This document shows positions 35,360-45,911 of a stretch of 64,000 bases of DNA, piece by piece. Source of the stretch: Symsagittifera roscoffensis (taxonomy: Eukaryota > Xenacoelomorpha > Acoela > Convolutidae); the NCBI RefSeq assembly GCF_963678635.1, contig NC_087062.1, forward strand, positions 24,076,177-24,140,176, given 5' to 3'. Below the pieces are notes generated by a model that made no database searches, was not told the origin of the DNA, and saw only the letters and a list, made by a program, of their open reading frames with translations. A program made the translations under genes and the position numbers. Position 1 is the first letter of the stretch. Each line of letters starts with the position of its first letter.

Positions 35360-36710
35360 GAGAAGAAGAATAGAGGGCTCAGCCAGAGTACCTTTCTTGG
35401 GAACGTTGCCCGAAGAAGAGTGGGAAGTACATCACCGAGACCATGAAAGTAGGACGGGATGTAGATTGGACAGAGTAGCGTTCATGGAAGAAGTCTGGAC
35501 AGTGGTTCAGAGCTATGGGACCCAGTCCATTTTGAAAATAGGTCTCAACCGAGCATTGATGCGGGAAGTCCTTGACAAACTTGATGAGTGTGAAGGGAGA
35601 TTGAGTGAGTTGTTGATTGACTCACTAGAAAGTGAGGCGAACTCTCCCATCAAGATGACACCGCAGGATGATAAAGGAGAGGTGGTGTATCTGTCAAGAA
35701 CCAGGAGGGGAACGATGCGATCAAAATTGGTGATTGATAAGATCAATGAGATGAAGATGAAGTTAGGCAGCAAAGTGATGCCGAGGAGAGTAGGAAAGAC
35801 GAAGGTGGATTCAGAGATATCAATGAAAGCTGTCAATTCAGCGAAACAAAAACGAGTCGAAGAGGCCATGGATTTGGGACAAGGTGATTATCAATTGCCT
35901 GGCATGGACAGAATGGTAACCGACGTAGCGATGGTGCCACCCATTCTCATGGCAGGGATAAAGTCAACAGGTTACAAATCCAAAAGGAGTGACCGCACTC
36001 TGACTGGATCAACCTTAGAAATGGAAATACGTAGCCAATGTGGAGAAAGCACGATGAAAGACTTTAAACCATCTCCCATGAACCACGGAAAGGGAAGTGT
36101 CGCAGGACAACTAGTACCAGTGGAGTATAATCGACTGACAGTGTCGGAGACGGTGTCAATAGATGAACCCGCCGGTGGATACATGGAAATGTTAGAATAC
36201 CGAAACTCGGCTAGAGGGTATGTGATGGCTCTGGAAGACAAGGGTGCCATGGAGGGTTATCTGGAAACGATGTTGCGAGGCACCACCCTCAAGCAGAAGG
36301 CGTACGGGACTCTAGCGTCGTCTGAGATGCAGGCGGAAACGATCGAGCAATTAGTGAGCCTTCCATGGAAAGCAGTGGTGTTGAAGTACTTTGAAGAGGA
36401 AATGAGGACTACGCCGAGAATACACGCTCTCATGGCAGTACCTTACGTGAGAACCGAATTACAACTGAGGTTCGCCTGGTGCATGATGGGATTAACTCGC
36501 GGGGAATATGACTCAGAAGAAAGGAAAAGGTCAAAAGAAGAAAGAATATTCCTGATGACGAACCTGAGGGATCTGATAATCCAGGAAGGAATGGCAGTAG
36601 CGTGTGCGAAACGGAGAGATGCTCTCTGTTTCATTCGATTCCTGATAGAGCAGATTTCAGTACCAGCATTGAACACCTGTGTCAAGATGTTGAGGGGGGG
36701 CGATGAATGA
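35346..36710 (+). CDS. P2 segments f-g (element B)
   Basis: 454 residues: GTLPEEEWEVHHRDHE, then helices with LDKLDECEGRLSELLIDS, a basic middle (KMKLGSKVMPRRVGK), SETVSIDEPAGG, and from 340 the conserved block VLKYFEEEMRTTPRIHALMAV and PYVRTELQLRFAW found in A and D. It ends at a TGA at 36708, just after a run of seven G. The same frame resumes directly, so one stop or a G-run indel accounts for the break. Confidence 0.65.
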   Translation: MESPRRRRIEGSARVPFLGTLPEEEWEVHHRDHESRTGCRLDRVAFMEEVWTVVQSYGTQSILKIGLNRALMREVLDKLDECEGRLSELLIDSLESEANSPIKMTPQDDKGEVVYLSRTRRGTMRSKLVIDKINEMKMKLGSKVMPRRVGKTKVDSEISMKAVNSAKQKRVEEAMDLGQGDYQLPGMDRMVTDVAMVPPILMAGIKSTGYKSKRSDRTLTGSTLEMEIRSQCGESTMKDFKPSPMNHGKGSVAGQLVPVEYNRLTVSETVSIDEPAGGYMEMLEYRNSARGYVMALEDKGAMEGYLETMLRGTTLKQKAYGTLASSEMQAETIEQLVSLPWKAVVLKYFEEEMRTTPRIHALMAVPYVRTELQLRFAWCMMGLTRGEYDSEERKRSKEERIFLMTNLRDLIIQEGMAVACAKRRDALCFIRFLIEQISVPALNTCVKMLRGGDE

Positions 36711-36725
36711 GCAAAAGCCTTACTC

Positions 36726-37133
36726 TTGCTAGCACTGCTGGAGGTGCATCAAAGCAAGCCAATGAGGGTGAATATGAAAGAACCTGAGGAGTTGGAGCCC
36801 ATGAGGAAAATAGACGAAATCAGGAGATTTTCAAACAAGGAGCTGAGACTCAATAAAGAATCTATGGGGGCACTGCCGAAATCCAGTGAGTACTGTGGAC
36901 CGATCAAGAAGAAGTCGTACAGCTACGTGTCCGGAATCATAGGGATAGCGTACAACCCTTTCCTGAGTGAAGACATACGCGATTGCTTCTTTGATTACGA
37001 GCAGGCAGTGTTGCTAAGATTCTGGACGTCGAGAATTGTAACGATCAAGAGCGCTAACAATCCGCAGACCAAACTGGGACTGGTCTTGGAAGAAGAGGTG
37101 ACTGCACCTTCCGTACCAAAATCCGACAGGTGA
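36726..37133 (+). CDS. P2 segment h (element B)
   Basis: Same frame as the preceding segment. KIDEIRRFSNKEL, YSYVSGIIGIAYNPFLSED and LLRFWTSRI match A (KLDEIRRFCNKKF, MAYNPFLDSEA, LLKFWTEKI). Near the end a 23 bp stretch (GTGCACCTTCCGTACCAAAA and flank) is directly repeated at 37107 and 37133, causing the frame change. Confidence 0.65.
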   Translation: MLALLEVHQSKPMRVNMKEPEELEPMRKIDEIRRFSNKELRLNKESMGALPKSSEYCGPIKKKSYSYVSGIIGIAYNPFLSEDIRDCFFDYEQAVLLRFWTSRIVTIKSANNPQTKLGLVLEEEVTAPSVPKSDR

Positions 37134-38977
37134 GTGCACCTTCCGTACCAAAACCCGAGTTTGGATTGGGATTCTCAGATGAACTACTGAGAACGAGCGT
37201 GATGGTAGTGTGGGAACTGATGAGACCATCATGGTGTCCTAGTCCCAATGCTGACTCAATATTACGGGCGACACAAGATGTGCAGAGGGAGCTGAATGCA
37301 GACTGTAACCTGCGTGACCCTAATATCATATATAATGTGATGATAACAGCCTCTAGGAGCAACGCGGAAGACCAAGTGGAGTTGCCTGGCTGGGGACCAG
37401 AAGACTGGGTCAAACCTGGTAGCAGTCTGGCGGAAGTCTGTGAACTGGAAGGTCACGTTTGTGGAGGTCTGGATTGTGTGAAAACCCTAGAGAGACAACA
37501 CAAGCAATTGACGATATTGTTTGGGAATTTCGTGATGAAAGCAAGGACGGAAACGGAACTGATCGCAGATTGCCATGGAGGAACCGAGGTGAATCTAGTG
37601 ACTGCACTAGGATTCTACAGCATGTTTGGTTCTTTAGAGTCACCATTGAATCTAGAACAGAGACATGAGATGGTCACAGCCATCAGTGTAGAAGTGTTCC
37701 CAGGAGTTTTGCAAACTGAGCAGAAGCACATAGGAAAATGGAGGGAAGCGATCGAGGCGGAAATGAACATCAGACATAGTGAGACTTATTGTAGACCATC
37801 AGGAGCACGATATTTGGTGGGATCGACATTGGCTCCAATGTGCAAGAGCAGATACCCGGTGCATTTCGTAGCTGTGGATGTAAAGAGTACGAGAACGATC
37901 GTGGATCAAGCCTTCTCAGTGCCAAAGTGTGTGAGACTAACGCGAAAGTCCAAAAAATATTACGAGTTGCTATGTAAGATGTTCTCAGCAGTTCCAGAGA
38001 GAATCAAGGAAGAATTGGAGTCAATACTAGGAAAGAAGTTCATGGTATATGTGAGCGGGAACTTCAGTGACTTTGAGAGACAGAAACAGAGAGGATCAAC
38101 TGTCACAGATTACAATACAGTAGACGAGAATGATGAAGTCTACCGAGTGATGATTGAAGTGGAACCATTACTGGAAGCTTTGGGAAAACGTAATTGGAGG
38201 AGTATCATGTTGACACCTGACGAGTTTCCCTGCCACTGCTTGCTGCAGACCTGGTGGTATCCCGAGCGTAGTAATCTGGTGTTGATCTGGGACTCTGGAG
38301 AGCTGCTCTCCATGGGTTTACCAGACTCATCACGGCCCATAACAATAGTGATAGTGGGAGTTATGATGACGATACGATGGCTGGAGGCTCATGTGAGAGA
38401 AAGCAATAGACAGGAGGCACCAACGAGAGAACAGTTGCAAAAATTGGATTGTCTAAAAGATTTGGATCTTTTTGAGACAACGTGCAAGATTCTAAACATT
38501 CCGATGGAAGTGAAAAAGATATGGGCAAGAAGACGATTGATGCCATGGTTCAGAGCTAACATGACTGCATGGTTGTACGAATATGCCAAAAAGCATATGT
38601 CGAAGCACGGCAGGGTGTACAGTGGATATCAGCTGGAAATTGGAGCAGGAGCTTTCAAGCGAGCTTTCGTGACTCATCGGAATGCAGTGACCACCGCTGT
38701 AAAAAGAATTTCCAGGACAATTGAACGTAATGGAAAGGAGAAGGAAGAGATGTTGAAGGAAGATCTGGAGAGAAACGTGACGTTGTGTCTCCACAACAGC
38801 TTCTGCAGGAACAGAGAGTCTAACGTGGATCCTCTACCTTGTTGCAAACAGATTGTAGAAGAGCAGAAGTGTTGGAGGACTGCTTCCAACAGCGTCAGAA
38901 TAGCTAACGATGTGTTGCAAGACACAAAAACTGAAAGTGCAGAGTCAGTGTCACAGGAGGAAGAGATAGAACATTGA
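37130..38977 (+). CDS. P2 segment i, C-terminal region, uninterrupted (element B)
   Basis: 615 residues. Conserved with D: HGGTEVNLVTALGFYSMFGSL, PGVLQTEQKHI, GARYLVGSTLAPMC. Then SGNFSDFERQ, LLQTWWYPERSNLVLIWDSG and PITIVIVGVMMTIRWLEAHV, whose strand-loop order faintly echoes an SGNH block III, followed by a helical, Cys-bearing tail (PLPCCKQIVEEQKCW). It ends at the natural stop shared with C at 42390, 44819 and 47338. No membrane span or signal peptide. Function unknown. Confidence 0.7.
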   Translation: MSAPSVPKPEFGLGFSDELLRTSVMVVWELMRPSWCPSPNADSILRATQDVQRELNADCNLRDPNIIYNVMITASRSNAEDQVELPGWGPEDWVKPGSSLAEVCELEGHVCGGLDCVKTLERQHKQLTILFGNFVMKARTETELIADCHGGTEVNLVTALGFYSMFGSLESPLNLEQRHEMVTAISVEVFPGVLQTEQKHIGKWREAIEAEMNIRHSETYCRPSGARYLVGSTLAPMCKSRYPVHFVAVDVKSTRTIVDQAFSVPKCVRLTRKSKKYYELLCKMFSAVPERIKEELESILGKKFMVYVSGNFSDFERQKQRGSTVTDYNTVDENDEVYRVMIEVEPLLEALGKRNWRSIMLTPDEFPCHCLLQTWWYPERSNLVLIWDSGELLSMGLPDSSRPITIVIVGVMMTIRWLEAHVRESNRQEAPTREQLQKLDCLKDLDLFETTCKILNIPMEVKKIWARRRLMPWFRANMTAWLYEYAKKHMSKHGRVYSGYQLEIGAGAFKRAFVTHRNAVTTAVKRISRTIERNGKEKEEMLKEDLERNVTLCLHNSFCRNRESNVDPLPCCKQIVEEQKCWRTASNSVRIANDVLQDTKTESAESVSQEEEIEH

Positions 38978-40350
38978 CAAATGGTCGAGAGAACAAGATA
39001 TAAAAAGAAAAGAAAATTAGAAGAATTTAGAAGTTTTAGAACTTCTAAACGACGAAAAGTAGGGAAAAAAAGCGTGACGAAGAGGAAGATGTAAAAACTC
39101 AGAATTGTTTTATGTGTGTGGAAAAAACGCAGGTGAGAAACCAAGCAACCAAGTTGTAATTGAAATCTGAGACATTTAGTTGAGTTTTGAACATTGAAGA
39201 ATTTGTTGCATTTATAAATTTGCATTTTGATTTTAGTTAGTGGCTTTAGAGACACTTACTATTTATTTAGAAAGGCTCGAGTAAAGAGTATATTTAAATA
39301 CTCCAGCCTGCATGACTGTTTTTAATCATCTAGGAGAACTGATCACTTTGTGGTGACATGAAAGACTTGGGTAATCTCTTGAAGAGGGAGATTGTTTCAT
39401 TGTTCTTTCTAACCACATAGTTACTTAGTTTTAATATTCAGGACAATAACAAGCAAAATTTCCGAAGGGAAGAAGCATAGTAGGATAATTTAACTTGTCG
39501 GTTGGCAGGACTGTCCTGCAAACCAACATCTTTTAAAAATCTAGGAGAAAAAGTTTTAAATCAGGACATTGACATTGGAAGTCAGAAAAGATATTTTTAT
39601 CTTGGGTCATATCCTCAATGTGCAGAGAAGTGAAAAAATTGGAAGGCTATAGTGACGTAGTATGATGCCATTGATATTCTGCAGTGAGTCGATGTGACGT
39701 AGATAAAAGTAATTTCGTGCATTTTGTAAATTCTGTTCGACGACACTGTACCAATTTTACGAAGATTGCCAGATTCAATGGGGACATTGACCGGACTGTC
39801 CGGGGAGTATGTGACATTCGACCAGAATGGACGAAAATGCAGATGCAGCAATTTCGAGTTTTTAGCAGCGAACCTGAACTTGAAGGAATAAGAGCGTTAT
39901 TCGGACGATTGAACAAAACGTGAAGGCTGAAGGATTCGGAAGTTCCTAAATTTTAAAAATTCGAATTGATGACGTAATAATTCTAAGAAATGTCAAAAAC
40001 AACCATTTTGGCAGAAAAACCAAAATGAGACACAACAACATTAGTTGCGATAGCGAGAACGACAAAAATTGTGATTGGAAAACAACAACAAAAAACAGAA
40101 GTAACAGAGACCGCTCCGAGTGGCAACTATTGTGTCGCTACAATAGTTGCAAGGCTGTTGCGAACAACGGTGAAGGGTGGAAGACAGCCTTCCGGAAGGA
40201 GAATAAGAGTCTTATTTCCCCGGATTCAGGAATCCGGAGGGGTCTCGGGATTTGGACTGAAACTGTTTTACATAAATTTTTAGCTTCCCTATTATGTCCT
40301 GAATTGAATTTCATTATCATCTGAATTTATTTTGCTAGGATGAGAAGCTA
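38978..40350 (+). other. 3' UTR of element B
   Basis: About 1.4 kb, AT-rich, no coding frame of weight. It aligns with the C 3' UTR (41077-42389) and its two copies at 43966-44818 and 46471-47337. A 13 bp CTGTCCGGGGAGT near 39797 resembles the Pol purine block, and a CCGGAGGGGT motif lies at 40222. Confidence 0.65.
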
Positions 40351-40368
40351 GGAGTAGGGGGAAAGGAA
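40351..40368 (+). promoter_or_regulatory. Polypurine tract of element B
   Basis: GGAGTAGGGGGAAAGGAA directly before the 3' LTR start TGATTC, as expected for the plus-strand primer. The same region is duplicated before the 5' LTR. Confidence 0.7.
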
Positions 40369-40711
40369 TGATTCATCTTCGATGGAGATGATGATTTTTA
40401 TCTACTGAGCAAAAACAATCATAATACAATAAATAATAGTAGCCCTGTTTTTAGAAGTGACCTCGTGGTCTGGGGATACTGAGACCCAGCCATGAGCTCA
40501 CTATTTCTGCATGTAATCTAGTTAATTTGAGTGTTTTGACCGAAGCCGGAAGCAGTAACGTTTTTGTCGACCCGATGTTAGAAACACCACCAAAAGAACT
40601 GGCTTGGTAGAGACGGTGAAAAACATGTAGAGCTCTGTTTAGACGTTAGCCAGTCGTCTTAGAACCTAGCTTTATTATCCGTCGATATGTATCTTCCGGG
40701 CGAATGTTTCA
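40369..40711 (+). repeat. 3' LTR of element B
   Basis: 343 bp, TGATTC to GTTTCA, about 96 percent identical to 16023-16365 by eye. It lies 17 bp from the inverted 3' LTR of C, forming a large inverted repeat of about 690 bp centred near 40720. Confidence 0.85.
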
Positions 40712-40728
40712 GTTTGATGTTATGTTTA

Positions 40729-41062
40729 TATAACATTCGCCCAGAAGTACATATCGACAGAAAAAAAAGCTAGGTTCTAAAACGACTGGCCAGCGTCGAA
40801 ACACAGCTCTACATGCTTTTCACCTTCTCTGCCAAAGGCAGTTCTTTTGGTGGTTTTCCTAACATCGGGTCGACAAAAACGGTCATGTTTACAGCTTCGA
40901 TCAAAACACTCAAATTAACTTAATTATATGCAAAAATAGTGAGCTCATGGCTGGGTCTCAGTCCACGAGGTCACTCCTAAAAACAGGACTACTACTATTT
41001 ATTATATTACTATTGTTTTTGTTCAGTAGATAAAAATCATCATCTCCGTCAAAGATGGATCA
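40729..41062 (-). repeat. 3' LTR of element C
   Basis: Minus strand, TGATCCATC to GTTATA, about 334 bp, about 86 percent like the B LTRs by eye. It has its own polypurine tract. Confidence 0.8.
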
Positions 41063-41076
41063 ACCCTTTTCCTCAA
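41063..41076 (-). promoter_or_regulatory. Polypurine tract of element C
   Basis: On the minus strand TTGAGGAAAAGGGT immediately precedes the LTR start. Confidence 0.6.
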
Positions 41077-42389
41077 CTCCTAGCTTTATCTGAAAATGAA
41101 TCGCGATGTTAATTAGATTCAATTCAGGACATGAACAGGAAGCTAAAATTAATATATAACAGTTTGAGTCTTGGGCCCGAGACCCCTCCGGATTCTGGAA
41201 TCCGGATAAATAACACTCTTATTTCTTTCCGGAAGGCTGGACACGTCGTCCCAACACCCTTACTTGTTCTTGTGAACTGCTCGGTAACGATTGTAGCGGC
41301 ACAATCGTTACAACTCGGATTGGTTTCTGACAATTTCTGACCACAATTTCAACCTTCTGCCGTTTTTTGTAGTTGTTTTCGCTGCAACTATTGTTGTTGT
41401 GTTTCGCCGTTTCAGTGTGTGCGAAATATAAAAAAGTTACGTGTCGTTCACGTCCAAATCGAAATTTTAAAAATTAGCATGTCAGTTAAAACTAACCTTT
41501 CCCGATTCTTCTAAATGTTCCAATAACGTCGCTAACCCGTTAAAACCATCAATCTTCCAGGTTAAATGTTCTTTTTCTGGTCGATAAAAATTTGAATGCG
41601 AAACTGCATTTTCGTACTTTCTGGGCGAATGTCCCATACTCCCCGGGCAACCCGGTCAATGTCCTCATTGAGTCTCGTAGCCTTCATCAAAATGGTACAG
41701 TGCCATCTAACAGAATTTACAAAACGCATAAAGTCAATCTTATCCACGTCATATCGACTCACTGCAGAATATAAATGGCATCAAACTACACAACTATAAC
41801 CTTCCAAATTTTCTTTCAGCAAATTGCACTTTTTGAGGATATGATTTAAGATAAAACATTTTTTCTGACTTCCAGTGTCAATGCCTGATTTCCCTTCGTA
41901 AATTTAGTTGTTACTGGCCCTGAATATTAAAACTAAGGAACTTGGTGGTTAGAAGGAACAATGAAATAATCTCCTTCCTCAAGAGATTACCCAAGCCTTT
42001 CATGTCACCACAAAGTGATCAGTTGTCCTAGTTGATTAAAAATAATCAGGCAGGCTAGAAAATTTTATTATACTCCTCACTCAAGCCTTTCCAAATAATT
42101 AGTAGGAGTCTCTTAAGCCACTAACTAAAATCAAAATGCAAATTATAAATGCAACATATTCTTCAATCTTCAAAACTCAACTAAATGTTTTCTTTTCAGT
42201 TTTCAATTGCAAACTTAGTACCTTTGTTTCTCATTTGAGTTTTTTGTCAAATACAAAACAATTCCAATTTTCAACATCTTCTTCTTTCGTCGCTTTTTTG
42301 TTTCCTTCTTTGTTTGTCGTTTAGAAGTTCTAAAACTTCTAAATTCTTCTAATTTTCTTTCTTTCTGGTTCTTTTTTTTCGGCCATTTG
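41077..42389 (-). other. 3' UTR of element C
   Basis: AT-rich and noncoding, collinear with the B 3' UTR. It includes an inverted CCGGAGGGGT-type motif near 41185 and GTTGCCCGGGGAGTATGG near 41640. Confidence 0.6.
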
Positions 42390-43384
42390 TCAATGCTCCA
42401 TCTCGTCCTTCTGCGACATTGACTCCGCACTTTCAGTATCTGTGTCTTGCAACACGTCGGTAGCTATTCTGACGCTGTTGGAAGCAGTCCTCCAACACTT
42501 CTGCTCTTCTACTCTTTGCTTACAACAAGGTAGAGGATCAATGTTAGATACTCTGTTTCGCCAGAAGCTGTTGTGGAGGAACAACGTCACGTTTCTCTCG
42601 AAGTCTTCCTTCCACATCTCTTCTTTCTCCCTTCCGTCACATTCACTTGTCCTAGAAGTTCTCTTCACTGCGGAGGTTACTGTATTCCGATGAGTTACAA
42701 AAGCTCGCTTAAAAGCTCTTCCTCCAATGTCCAGCTGATACGAACTGTACATTCTGCTGTGCTTCGACATATGCTTCTTAGCATACTCATACAACCATGC
42801 AGTCATGTTGGCTCAAAACCATGGCATCAGTCGTCTTCTGGCCCATTATTCTTTCACTTCCATCGGAATGTTCAAGATTTTGCACATTGTTTCAAAAAGA
42901 TCTAAATCTTTTAGACAATCCAATTCCTGTAACTGTTCTTTCGTAGGCGCCTCCTTGTCTATTGTTCTCTTTTACATGAGCTTCCAGACATCGTATCGCC
43001 ATTATCGCTCCCACTATCACTATCGTTATGGGCTGTGATGAATCTGGTAAACCCATGGAGAGCAGCTCTCCCCATCCCAGATCAACACCAGATTACTACG
43101 TCCGTGATACCACCATGTTTGTAGCAAGCAAAGGCAGGGAAACTCATCATGTGTTGACATCATGCTCCTCTAATTACGTTTTCCCGAAGCTTCCAGTAGT
43201 GGTTCCACTTCCATCGGTGGACTTCGTCATTCTCATCTACTGCATTGTAATCCGTAACTGTTGATCCTTTCTGCTTTTGCCTTTCATTGTCGCTGAAGTT
43301 CCCACTGGCGTATCCCATGAACTTCTTTCCCAGTATCGATTCTAACTCCTCTTTGGTTAGTGGAGTTGTGTGATGCTGACGCAA
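42390..43384 (-). pseudogene. P2 C-terminal end, unit 1 (element C)
   Basis: 42390-42806 is a clean 138-residue frame equal to the last part of B P2 (YEYAKKHMSKH to the stop). 42807-43384 continues with frameshifts and contains SGNFSDNERQKQKG. Near 43390 the sequence jumps to a P2 region 1.3 kb earlier in B, so an internal deletion lies there. Confidence 0.6.
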
Positions 43385-43412
43385 GTGTTCAATGCTTGCA
43401 CTGAAATTTGTT

Positions 43413-43965
43413 CTACATAAATCGAACGAAACAGAGAGCGTCTCTCCGCTTGGCGCACGCTACTGCTGCTCCTTCTTGGGCCATCAGATTCCTCACACTT
43501 GTCAACAGGAACACTTTTTCTCCCTTCGATCTTTTCGTTTCCTCCGAATCATATTCCCCGCGAGTCAAACCAATCATGCACCAAGCGAACCTCAGTTGTA
43601 ACTCTGTTCTCACATAGGGTATTGCTATCAGTGCGTGTATCTTCGGCTTGGTTCTCATTTCTTCTTCGAAGTATCGTAACATTACCGTATTCCATGGAAG
43701 GCTCACCAACGGCTCGTCTTTCTTCTCAACTTGATCGGTGTCCTGTTGCATAGGTTCCTCCGATCGACGGCTTCCTCCCTGCCCATCATCTCCTTCTGAT
43801 GTATCTTTCGAATTTGAAGGTCCTTGCTTTTCAGTCTTGGCCCCTTCCGGAAATTTCGGTATGATTAGCCTGCCGGCTGATAAATCTTCCTCCCCTCCAT
43901 GGACTACTTTGATTTCCTCATAGCCGAAGGGTGCCAGGAAAGTTCTTGTCTGCAGCGTTCCTCCA
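43413..43965 (-). pseudogene. P2 segments e-g with internal deletion, unit 1 (element C)
   Basis: Starts after a junction with UTR sequence at 43965. LQTRTFLAPFGYEEIKVV is P2 segment e. After QVEKKD it jumps to EPLVSLPW and PYVRTELQLRFAW (segment g), skipping about 1.2 kb of B-equivalent sequence while staying in frame. The open frame extends upstream to 44030 only by reading UTR. Confidence 0.6.
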
Positions 43966-44818
43966 CTGCATTTTTGTACTTTCTGGTCAAATGTCCAATA
44001 CTCCCCGGGCAACCCGGTCAATGTCCTCATTGAGTCTCGTAGCCTTCATCAAAATGGTACAGTATCAACGAACAGAATTTATAAAATGCATAAATTCAAT
44101 CTTATCCACGTCATATCGACTCACTGCAGAATATAAATGGCATCAGACTACACAACTATAACCTTCCAATTTTTTTTCACCAATCTGCACTTTTCGAGGA
44201 TATGATCTAAGATAAAACATCCAGTGTCAATGCCCTGATTTAAAATTTTTTCTCCTAGGTTTTAAAAGGTGTTAGGACAGTCCTGCCAACCCACAAACTA
44301 AAATTATCCCACTATGCTTCTTCCCTTCGTAAATTTAGTTGTTACTGGCCCTGAATATTAAAACTAAGAAACTTGGTGGTTAGAAGGAACAATGAAATAA
44401 TCTCCTTCCTCAAGAGATTACCCAAGCCTTTCATGTCACCACACAGTAATCAGTTGTCCTAGTTGATTAAAAACAATCATGCAGGCTGGAATATTTTATT
44501 ATACTCCTCACTCAAGCCTTTCTAAATAAATAGTAAGAGTGTTTAAAGCCACTAACTAAAATCAAAATGCAAATTTATAAATGCAACAAATTCTTCAATC
44601 TTCAAAACTCAACTAAATGTTTGTTTTTCAGTTTCATTTGCAAACTTAGTAGCTTTGTTTCTCATTTGAGTTTTTTGTCAAATACAAAACAATTCAAATT
44701 TTCAACATCTTCTTTCGTCGCTTTTTTGTTTCCTTCTTTGTTTCTCGTTTAGAAGTTCTAAAACTTCTAAATTCTTCTAATTTTCTTTCTTTCTCGTTCT
44801 TTTTTTTTCGGCCATTTG
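43966..44818 (-). other. Internal copy of the 3' UTR (unit 2, element C)
   Basis: Noncoding. Aligns with 41.64-42.39 kb and with 46471-47337. It lacks LTR and polypurine tract, so duplication ended inside the UTR. Confidence 0.65.
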
Positions 44819-45331
44819 TCAATGCTCCATCTCGTCCTTCTTCGACATTGACTCCGCACTTTCAGTATCTGTGTCTTGCAACACGTCGGTAGCTATTCTG
44901 ACGCTGTTGGAAGCAGTGCTCCAACACTTCTGCTCTTCTACTCTTTGTTTACAACAAGGTAGAGGATCAATGTTAGGTTCTCTGTTTCGCCAGAAGCTGT
45001 TGTGGAGGCACAACGTCACGTTTCTCTCGAAGTCTTCCTTCAACATCTCTTCTTTCTCCCTTCCGTCACATTCACTTGTCCTAGAAGTTCTCTTCACTGC
45101 GGTGGTTACTGTATTCCGATGAGTTACAAAAGCTCGCTTAAAAGCTCCTGCTCCAATGTCCAGCTGATACGATCCACTGGCGGGTTCATCAATCGATACA
45201 GTTTCCGACATTGTCAGTCGGTTATGTTCCATTGGGACCAGCTGTACAACGACGCTTCCCTTTCCGTTATTCATGGGAGACGGTTTGAAGTCTATAAGAG
45301 TACTCTCCTCACATTGGCTGAGTATCTCCAT
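44819..45331 (-). pseudogene. P2 C-terminus with in-frame deletion, unit 2 (element C)
   Basis: The frame runs from segment g (SETVSIDEPASG) straight into the C-terminal tail (SYQLDIGAGAFKRAF). About 2.4 kb of the B sequence between these points is missing without a frame change. The same deletion is in unit 3. Ends at the natural P2 stop. Confidence 0.65.
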
Positions 45332-45364
45332 TTCTAACGTCGCTCCAGTCAGAGTGCGGTCACT

Positions 45365-45892
45365 CTACTTAGTTTTGTAACTGGCTGATTTTATTCCTGC
45401 CATGAGAATTGGTGGCACCATCGCTACGTCAGTCAACATCCTGTCTGTGCCAGGTAATCGATCATCACCCTGTCCCAAGTCCACAGCTTCTTCGACGCGT
45501 TTTCTCTCAGCTGAGTTGAAGGCATTCATCGAGATTTCGGAATCCATTTTTGTATTCCCCGTTTTCATCAATGTCACCTTGCTGCCCAGTTTCATTTTCA
45601 ATTCATTAATTCTGTAAATCACCATTTTTGATCGCATCGTTCTTTTCCGGGTTCTTGACAGATATACCACTTCTCCTTTGTCTTCTTGTGGCGTCATCTT
45701 GATAGGAGAGTTTGCCTCACTTTCGTCAGTGGCCGAGTCGATCAACAACTCGCTCAATCTCCCTTCACACTCGTCGAGTTTGTCAAGGACTTTCCGCATT
45801 AGTGGTCGGTTGAGAACTATGTTCAAAATAGACTGGGTTCCGTAGCTCTGAACTACTGCCCAGACCTCTTCCATGAAGGCCACTCTGTCCAT
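45365..45892 (-). pseudogene. P2 segments f-g, unit 2 (element C)
   Basis: 175 residues matching B 35460-35970 (MDRVAFMEEVW, LDKLDECEGRLSELLIDS, VDLGQGDDRLPGTD). Separated from the next frame by a stop at 45365 where B reads through to SDRTLTG. Confidence 0.6.
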
Positions 45893-45911
45893 TCTGCATC
45901 CCGTCCTTTTG

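Larger units (their letters stand above)
16023..40711 (+). mobile_element. Element B: near full-length giant Ty3/Gypsy-like retroelement, family 1
   Basis: Two direct LTRs of exactly 343 bp (about 96 percent identical by eye) bound 24.7 kb holding a tRNA-Asn primer site, a 5 kb leader, Gag without capsid, protease, RT-RNase H, integrase, macro domain, spacer, the complete P2 block, 3' UTR and a polypurine tract. No matching target-site duplication is seen at the ends (AGGGT before, GTTTG after). The coding part is broken by more than ten frameshifts or stops. Unusually long for an LTR element. Confidence 0.88.

Noticed and set aside
37130-38977. P2 C-terminus as an envelope glycoprotein
   Set aside because: No signal peptide, no membrane span of about 20 hydrophobic residues and no furin-type site were seen, although position after Pol would fit.
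39684-40324. Short frames in the B 3' UTR (79 and 99 residues)
   Set aside because: Not kept in the C UTR copies and without recognisable sequence features. Chance frames.
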